Positions 58,310 through 64,000 of a stretch of DNA of 64,000 bases are shown piece by piece. How positions within the stretch are numbered: position 1 is the first letter of the stretch; every line of letters starts with the position of its first letter. Below the pieces are notes generated by a model. It searched no databases and had not been told where the DNA came from. It saw only the letters and a list, made by a program, of their open reading frames with translations. Source of the DNA: Tetramitus jugosus (taxonomy: Eukaryota; Heterolobosea; Eutetramitea; Acrasida; Vahlkampfiidae); contig OW569358.1 in assembly GCA_937625935.1 (NCBI GenBank), positions 186,001 to 250,000 on the forward strand. Reading direction: 5' to 3'. Both the position numbers and the translations under genes were made by a program.

Positions 58310-61300
58310 TTAAAACGATCGAGTTGATGTGCTTTCATCGGATGTTGTTGTAGAAGTTGTTTCTAGGTTGACCTCTATATCTGGACTCTTCCCAGAACGT
58401 CTCCGCCTCTGGTAGAATAACATGTAGGCTGTGTTCGAAACGAGGGAAGAGGCAGGCACTTGATTACAAGATGAATCATTGAAACTGTACCAATTTCCGT
58501 CACACCGATTCTTGGCATGAGCAATGTAGTGACCACCACCCAGCGATCCCATGTGGTTACTCACAGCATATAAATCATACAATAGAGGTTCGTTCGAATC
58601 CCTTACCATAAACCGACCCAAGTCCATTCTCTCGATTGGAAAATCCACAAACTTGTCGAGCCGTTCTCTAAAGTTTCGAGTGTACACAAATCTCTTCAGG
58701 TGAATACACAATATCTCTGGAGCAGACCAAATCTCAAACTTTTTGTAGGCTTGCTTTAACTCTCTGCAGTTAGGACAGTACCATGGATCATTCGGTCCCA
58801 GTTGTTCGACTTCTGAAAAAGTAGACAAGCAGTCCTCTAATGTTATTTGACGGTGGATCCGTTGGCGACATTCATTTACTGAGGGATCAAGGTTCACAGT
58901 CATCGATTCCTTATGATTGATATCTGACACATTGTGCCAATCAACTGTTAGAGTATGCTCCATCGCTAATTGACAAACAGTGTCATCACATGGAAGTCGA
59001 CAACCAGTGCATGTTGTTCTGTCGCTACATTCCACTGCACCACATCGCTCCCCTCGTGGATCAGTGATAAATAATGAGAAAAGGCGATTTGTTGGATCGA
59101 ATGGGATGAGATTCGCTGGCTCTTGCATGTTCTCCGGATTGTTGACATTTGCTGTCGTATACCTCTGGATATGACTCCACACGATCTCATAGATCTGATG
59201 AGCCTTCCGTTCAGGGGATAGAAATAGATAAATAGGGATGGCACAGGGTCGTTTTTTAGTGGGATCTTCAGCGTCTGGGTGTACTTGTGTCACCCTCACT
59301 CTCACACACTTCTGTTCCAAGACATGTTTTGGAAGATTAAAGCACAAGATTTGTTTCTTTCGACTCACATAACTAATGGGTGTACCATCGTGAATCATTT
59401 GATCAATCGTGTTGCCTATCATATCTGCGAACAATAACCGTCTGCTGTCAAAGTTAAACTCGTCAGCAAATTTTTGACGCAACACACCTGCAGTATGATT
59501 TGATGATATCTCTATGCAGTATTTCTTAGGTCTGAGAGTAACATCTTCAACCATGATGATGTTAATAATAACAGTTGATGTGTGCGGAATGGGTACCGAG
59601 AGATACATGAAGGGATCAAATTTGATGCTAATACGACTACAATCGGGACATGTCAGAGTGGATTTTAGCTGACCTTGAAAGAGATCGACAATTATTGATT
59701 GATTACGTAGCAAGTGATGTCTCCATGCTTCCTCAGCTACAATTTCATCTGCTCTTTCATTGGCTTCTTGCAACTCCACCATTGGTTTGTTTCTGACTCG
59801 ATTCAAATCTTCGTGCAAGCCATCCAATAAATATGCTGTGAGCTCCTGTGCATCGTGTTGCGCAAATCCAGAGAATTGTGGAGCGAACTGGCCAATTGCA
59901 TGTTTGAAACTCAGTGGAGCAACAACGACAGAACCGCTCCACATATCTTTCATTAAGGAAGCAAACTCTTTTGCTAGCTTTCCCTTGGAACCTAATGGGT
60001 TAACCTTGTTAACATCATTGACATAGGAACCGGACAAGAAATAGTCATTGAGAGGTTGAGTGTTGCTCAAGCATTGTAGTGCACTGTTCATGAAGCAAGT
60101 GTTTCCCAGATTCCGTAGTCCACAGAGACCAACCTTCTTATTCTTTTCATAGGAAACTGGTGTTGTGATAGGTGTTCGAACCTTGGGTGCTCGATCAATG
60201 AATTTGCTCTTGACATCACTTAGGAACTTTAATGCCATCTTGCGCTTCTTTTTGCTCGATGATGAAGATCCACTGGTATCACTGCTCGAACTATCGTCAT
60301 CTGCTCCCACAGATTTCGTGTCGGGTTCCACCACCATCTCTGTCACTTTCTTCTGATCCATGTGCTGCTGCTGATGGAGTCGATCGAGTGGCCACACATC
60401 ATTAATCGGTATCTCGAACAATATTCTCTGATCAGTCACCAACAGTGCATCTTCCAGTGTCATGTTCATCTTTAGATTGTCCATCAATGAAGCAGTACCA
60501 GTTAAAAAGTTCCACACTCGCACATGACGCTGCAAATGACCCTTCAAGTCCATCTCTGCTGCCATCCGAGTCTTCTTGCTCTCACTCAAGTATAGCTCCA
60601 GTGCCCAATATCCAATACATCTCAAATCACACAAAAGTGTCTTCTTACTGATGAGCACATGTGGAATGGAGGTGCTGTCCGTGTCGGGTCTCCCTGTCTG
60701 TGGATGAATTCGAATCAAATGCAACAAATAAGGATACAACTCGATTCGCTTCACACTATTGTTGCGTCCACCATCAATCACAACTCTTCGCTCAATGGTC
60801 GATTGTTCCTGATGGCCACAGCATCCAAACACATTGACCAACAAGTGCCACAAATCACTGGAAACATACTTGAAATCAACTTCCTCTTGCAAATTCGGTT
60901 TGAGAGCCACACTGTACACATGAGAGTCACTCGATGCTTTTTCATTCTTGTTCAACAATGGTTTCCAACATTGCGTCTTTTGTTCCGCATCATCCGCATC
61001 ATTACTTGTTTTTTCTCCATTGGTGACACCTGTTGTTGTAGTAGTAGTAGCGGTAGTAGTGGTAGTAGTAGGCATAATGACATCAATTGACTTTGGAAGA
61101 TATTGACTCGTAATGTGAACAGATGAATCAATAATGTCTGATTGATCAATCTGCATCGATTCATTCCACTCGACAATATTTGAATCATCATCATCAACAA
61201 CACTTGTATCATCATTCAAGTACTTTTGACAACGTTCAATCCACACTGACTGTATCCATTTCATGGACAACACATACCACACATCACCTGCTCTCAGCTC

Positions 61301-61759
61301 TGATATTTCTCCGTCTTGAATAAATGCTTTTTGAATGGTGGAGATGGGAATGGTGGTTCTACAAGTTGATGCAGAGTGACGATGATGGCCATTTGTACCA
61401 TTGTGATGATGATTGTCACCTGTGTTCCTTGTTGTTGTTGTTGTTATTGTATTGTGAGTGTTGTTGTTGTTGTTGAAATGGCCATCATGATCGTTGGAAT
61501 GGAAATGAGTGTGTTGTTGAGAGACATTGATGTGATTGGTGGTGTCGTGTGGCGATGATGCTGTGTCATTCTTGTTCTTGTTCTTGTTGTTGTTGTGATT
61601 GATGAATGATTGTTGTTCTAGTTGTTGTTGTTGTTGCATGGAATCAGTATCACCACTCGATGCAACCATCACGTCGCTGCTCTGTGAAGAAATCTTGTTT
61701 GTGTCGGTGTCGATTGATGTCGTGCTGAAATGTATTGCTATTGCTTCTTCCTGTGTCAT
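58310..61759 (-). CDS. Ubiquitin-specific protease, USP4/11/15-like
   Basis: A single exon of 1149 residues. The N-terminal ~130 residues are Gln/Asn/His low complexity. A DUSP-like region (ISELRAGDVWYVLSMKWIQSVWIERC, about 150-180) and a probable UBL part precede the catalytic core. The Cys box is GLCGLRNLGNTCFMNSALQC (about 546). CPDCSRISIKFDPFMYLSVP and CTGCRLPC/CPNC form the zinc ribbon. The His box is YDLYAVSNHMGSLGGGHYIAHAKN (about 1068-1090), followed by WYSFNDSS. The catalytic domain is split by a long insert, as in USP4, USP11 and USP15. It removes ubiquitin; targets are unknown. Confidence 0.93.
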   Translation of the reverse strand: MTQEEAIAIHFSTTSIDTDTNKISSQSSDVMVASSGDTDSMQQQQQLEQQSFINHNNNKNKNKNDTASSPHDTTNHINVSQQHTHFHSNDHDGHFNNNNNTHNTITTTTTRNTGDNHHHNGTNGHHRHSASTCRTTIPISTIQKAFIQDGEISELRAGDVWYVLSMKWIQSVWIERCQKYLNDDTSVVDDDDSNIVEWNESMQIDQSDIIDSSVHITSQYLPKSIDVIMPTTTTTTATTTTTTGVTNGEKTSNDADDAEQKTQCWKPLLNKNEKASSDSHVYSVALKPNLQEEVDFKYVSSDLWHLLVNVFGCCGHQEQSTIERRVVIDGGRNNSVKRIELYPYLLHLIRIHPQTGRPDTDSTSIPHVLISKKTLLCDLRCIGYWALELYLSESKKTRMAAEMDLKGHLQRHVRVWNFLTGTASLMDNLKMNMTLEDALLVTDQRILFEIPINDVWPLDRLHQQQHMDQKKVTEMVVEPDTKSVGADDDSSSSDTSGSSSSSKKKRKMALKFLSDVKSKFIDRAPKVRTPITTPVSYEKNKKVGLCGLRNLGNTCFMNSALQCLSNTQPLNDYFLSGSYVNDVNKVNPLGSKGKLAKEFASLMKDMWSGSVVVAPLSFKHAIGQFAPQFSGFAQHDAQELTAYLLDGLHEDLNRVRNKPMVELQEANERADEIVAEEAWRHHLLRNQSIIVDLFQGQLKSTLTCPDCSRISIKFDPFMYLSVPIPHTSTVIINIIMVEDVTLRPKKYCIEISSNHTAGVLRQKFADEFNFDSRRLLFADMIGNTIDQMIHDGTPISYVSRKKQILCFNLPKHVLEQKCVRVRVTQVHPDAEDPTKKRPCAIPIYLFLSPERKAHQIYEIVWSHIQRYTTANVNNPENMQEPANLIPFDPTNRLFSLFITDPRGERCGAVECSDRTTCTGCRLPCDDTVCQLAMEHTLTVDWHNVSDINHKESMTVNLDPSVNECRQRIHRQITLEDCLSTFSEVEQLGPNDPWYCPNCRELKQAYKKFEIWSAPEILCIHLKRFVYTRNFRERLDKFVDFPIERMDLGRFMVRDSNEPLLYDLYAVSNHMGSLGGGHYIAHAKNRCDGNWYSFNDSSCNQVPASSLVSNTAYMLFYQRRRRSGKSPDIEVNLETTSTTTSDESTSTRSF

Positions 61760-61972
61760 CGATTCTTCTTGAGGAACATAAAATGAACGTGGCGAAATTC
61801 ACCTGAACGCTTCCGTTTCTTTTCGCGAACTCGTATTTTTGACAATGTGAAGTTGTCTAAAAAAAACAATCAGGGAATACAACGTTGGGGAATACAAACA
61901 CTCAAATACAAGAAAAGGAGGGACAAAAGTTGGAAAGCCGAATGGTTGGCTCGCACCCAAAACTTTAAAAAC

Positions 61973-62044
61973 TCCCATACCGGGACTCGAACCCGGGTCT
62001 CATGGGTGAGAGCCATGTATCCTAACCAACTAGACTATATGGGA
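61973..62044 (-). tRNA. tRNA-Glu (CTC)
   Basis: The reverse complement gives a full cloverleaf: acceptor TCCCATA/TATGGGA, D-arm with AGTTGGTTAGG, anticodon stem CATGG/CCATG with loop CTCTCAC (anticodon CTC), and T-arm CCCGG-GTTCGAG-TCCCGG. No intron. TTTTT follows the 3' end directly as a terminator. Confidence 0.97.
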
Positions 62045-62547
62045 CATACAAGTTGTGCCCAAACCCGATATTTTGGCCTTAGTTCAAGCTCCGAAAAATT
62101 ATGTCCTTGTCGTTTTCTTCATCCACGACTTTTCGAGGCCATTTTTGTTGTTGTTTGGATCCTCATGGCAGAGATGGACAGGAGAAAGGGTGAAATTGTG
62201 ACACCAGTTTTTAGTTATTACCAAGGTCGAGTCTTGCTTGACCCTATAGTCTATGGATGAGTTACAGAGGTCACTTGACACAGAGTCCTGTGATGTCTGC
62301 CTCACGATTGCCAGAGACAGAACTGCTGAGAAACAACTGGGAGGTCATTCGTGATGAAGCTTTCCACCTGTACAGCAATGGACTGACAACCACAATCGGA
62401 CATGTGCCATCTTTACACACGGGCCACGTGTTCACAATCCCCAACAGCGAGTTATTCTGTTTGAATCACTCACTAACTTTGTGTCTTCTGAAAAAACATC
62501 TCATTTTAATTTTTAACTCACACTCACTCAGCCATTTTATTACTACC
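62045..62547. other. Intergenic with a possible gene fragment
   Basis: About 500 bp between tRNA-Glu and the serpin. An open frame from ATG 62257 runs into the serpin frame and reads LPETELLRNNWEVIRDEAFHLY near 62305-62370, which resembles the start of aspartyl/asparaginyl hydroxylase-type proteins. The rest of that family is absent. It may be a remnant; see findings. The stretch 62460-62547 looks like a serpin leader. Confidence 0.35.
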
Positions 62548-63803
62548 ATGAGGCGTAAATTCAATATCCTGCTGTTTGCAGTCTTAATTTTCTGCGCAAT
62601 TGCTCTGGCCAAAAAATCGTCTGTCGAACTTACCAACAACAGGTCAGCAAAAGCAATGGCCAATCCATTTTCTGATTCTCTGTTCACAAGTCTGCTGCTG
62701 AATGACACATCACACACCAACTTGTTCATTTCGGGTGTGTCTGTCTTTGTTGCATTGCTGATGGCTGCAAACGGTGCCCAAGGCAATACTCTGAGTGAAA
62801 TGGTGGCTGTTTTATCCGGAAACACAGTCGGTCAGCAGCAGCAGCAGCACTCATCTCTACAAGAATTGAACGAGTGGTACCTGAAGACAATGGTTGTGGA
62901 TGGAGCTCTATCAAAGAACAATGTCGAATTGGCCAATGGTGTCTTCATTCAGGAGGGAATGAATTTGGAGCCGTCCTATGTGGATTGCTTGATGAAGGCT
63001 GAAGGTTCATTTGCAACCACGTGTCAATCACTAGACTTTAGCAATCCAGAGAGTGTGCAAGTGGTGAACAAGTGGGTTCAAGAGGCAACACACGACAAGA
63101 TTCAAAATATCTTACGTGCTCCCTTGTTTTCTGATGATTTGACTCGGATGGTGCTCGTCAATGCCATCTATTTCAAGAAGAGTTGGAAGCATCAGTTTGA
63201 CAAGAATCTCACCAAGCCAGACTTGTTCTTCAAGACGGCACAGCACTCTGTTAATGTACCAATGATGAAAATGAAACAAAAGGAGTTTCAATATGGTGAG
63301 GACTCATTCGCAAAATGGGTGCACCTGCCATATCAGGGAGACGAATGTGAAATGATTGTTGTTCTGCCTTTGAAATCATTTGCACTTCAATCAGTCAAGG
63401 ACAATCTGCAATCTATTGACTTTAATGGCTCAACAAGGAAAGAGATTAGCATTTTAGCGTTGCCAAAGTTTAAAGTGGAGTCGGACCTTTCTATGAAGGA
63501 GACCCTGATTCAGATGGGTATGGTTTCTCCTTTCGATGATTGTGCAGACTTTGGTGCCATTTGCCGGTCAACCAACTTGCATATTGACCAGGTCATTCAT
63601 AAGACATTTGTGGTAGTAGATGAAGAAGGGACTGAAGCTGCTGCAGCCACAGTTGTCAGGTTCGAAACCAGGGGGCGGTCTCTAAATCATTGGAGTTTAT
63701 TGTGAACGAGCCATTCTTGTTCTTCATTCGGCACATTCCCTCTGGTGTTGTTGTGTTCCAAGGACAGATATCTGAGCCAAAAGGTCCAGAGTCAAAATTG
63801 TAA
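62548..63803 (+). CDS. Secreted serpin, C-terminus in another frame
   Basis: The first frame (62548-63705) encodes 385 residues with a signal peptide (MRRKFNILLFAVLIFCAIALA). Serpin landmarks are clear: LVNAIYFKKSWKHQFD, FAKWVHLPYQGDECEMIVVLP, ILALPKFKVESDLSMKETL and the hinge DEEGTEAAAATVV. The expected C-terminus, EFIVNEPFLFFIRHIPSGVVVFQGQ, is present at about 63690-63760 but one frame away, ending at 63803. A G5 run at 63670-63674 is the likely point of change. If the frames are continuous, the reactive loop would present an Arg near P1, which suggests a trypsin-like target. No intron with usable splice sites was found there. Confidence 0.8.
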
Positions 63804-64000
63804 ACATGAATTTCTCGAAGAATTATGTTGTTGTTGTTGATGATGCATACGAGAAAAGAAGTGAGTCATATCGTTACTCATCTGTTGCAATAAATGAGTC
63901 CAGGAGGTCATGAAAAGAGCTACTGATTAGGTGATTGATAGCTCTAAATGATGAAGCATATTTATTGTTCAGAGTATCAGATGTGAACAGCGAGCAACAG
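63804..64000. other. Right edge, nothing recognised
   Basis: About 200 bp after the serpin end, A/T-rich with GTT repeats; no gene or RNA fold is recognised. Confidence 0.4.

Noticed and set aside
63704-63760. Intron as explanation of the serpin frame change
   Set aside because: No GT...AG pair of reasonable length restores the frame; a homopolymer difference is simpler.
1-64000. CRISPR arrays, intact transposons, integrase or reverse transcriptase genes
   Set aside because: None seen: repeats are amino-acid tract microsatellites, and the only mobile-element trace is the short retro-insert near tRNA-His.

Overview
The window is nuclear DNA of a protist, most likely a heterolobosean amoeboflagellate of the Naegleria type (inference). 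Four things point there. Genes are densely packed on both strands and often intronless, with a few short introns that mostly open with GTATG. Proteins carry long Gln/Asn/Ser/Thr tracts encoded by CAA/AAC/TCA runs, and 5' leaders are rich in CAA/ACA. Flagellar genes sit next to amoeboid housekeeping and membrane-traffic genes. One gene encodes a type II secretion pseudopilin (GspG), a component known from the mitochondria of heteroloboseans, jakobids and malawimonads.

Layout. 0-6.7 kb: the 3' part of a coiled-coil gene, a small hypothetical gene, tRNA-His(GTG) with a poly(A)-tailed retro-insertion beside it, a BCS1-type AAA ATPase, the GspG-like pseudopilin and a Pkr1-like V-ATPase assembly protein. 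6.7-13.6 kb: a mitochondrial-looking unknown, the flagellar genes PACRG and CFAP298, a 2H phosphoesterase, a four-exon RPRD1/Rtt103-type CID protein and a lone 5S rRNA gene. 13.7-24 kb: a mitochondrial carrier, a tubulin-tyrosine-ligase-like modifier, an OSCA/TMEM63-type channel with a PSI domain, a HEQPV-repeat protein and a membrane protein with a degenerate purple-acid-phosphatase domain. 24-36 kb: a Q/N-rich protein ending in a CAAX box, an acidic protein, an FZL-like dynamin GTPase, a CPBP (Rce1-like) membrane protease, a large C2/MUN-like protein and COQ7. 36-46 kb: V-ATPase subunit H, a DUF3228-like protein, mitochondrial Era, bacterial-type AnmK, a cyclase/formamidase, a Ras GTPase, an unknown gene with a candidate 32-nt intron and a secreted phosphoesterase. 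46-64 kb: eIF2D, TVP23, cap methyltransferase CMTR1, a VPS10/sortilin receptor, ATG10, a possible flagellar microtubule protein, a GH1 beta-glucosidase, a USP deubiquitinase, tRNA-Glu(CTC) and a secreted serpin whose C-terminus lies in another frame.

Recurring themes are mitochondrial biogenesis (BCS1, GspG, Era, COQ7, carrier, dynamin), flagellar/tubulin functions (PACRG, CFAP298, TTLL, CFAP77-like), endolysosomal traffic and acidification (V-ATPase H, Pkr1-like, VPS10, TVP23, ATG10), and digestion or salvage of bacterial prey (AnmK, GH1, secreted phosphoesterase). There are no operons, CRISPR arrays or intact transposons. All calls come from reading translations and motifs by eye; no database search was run.
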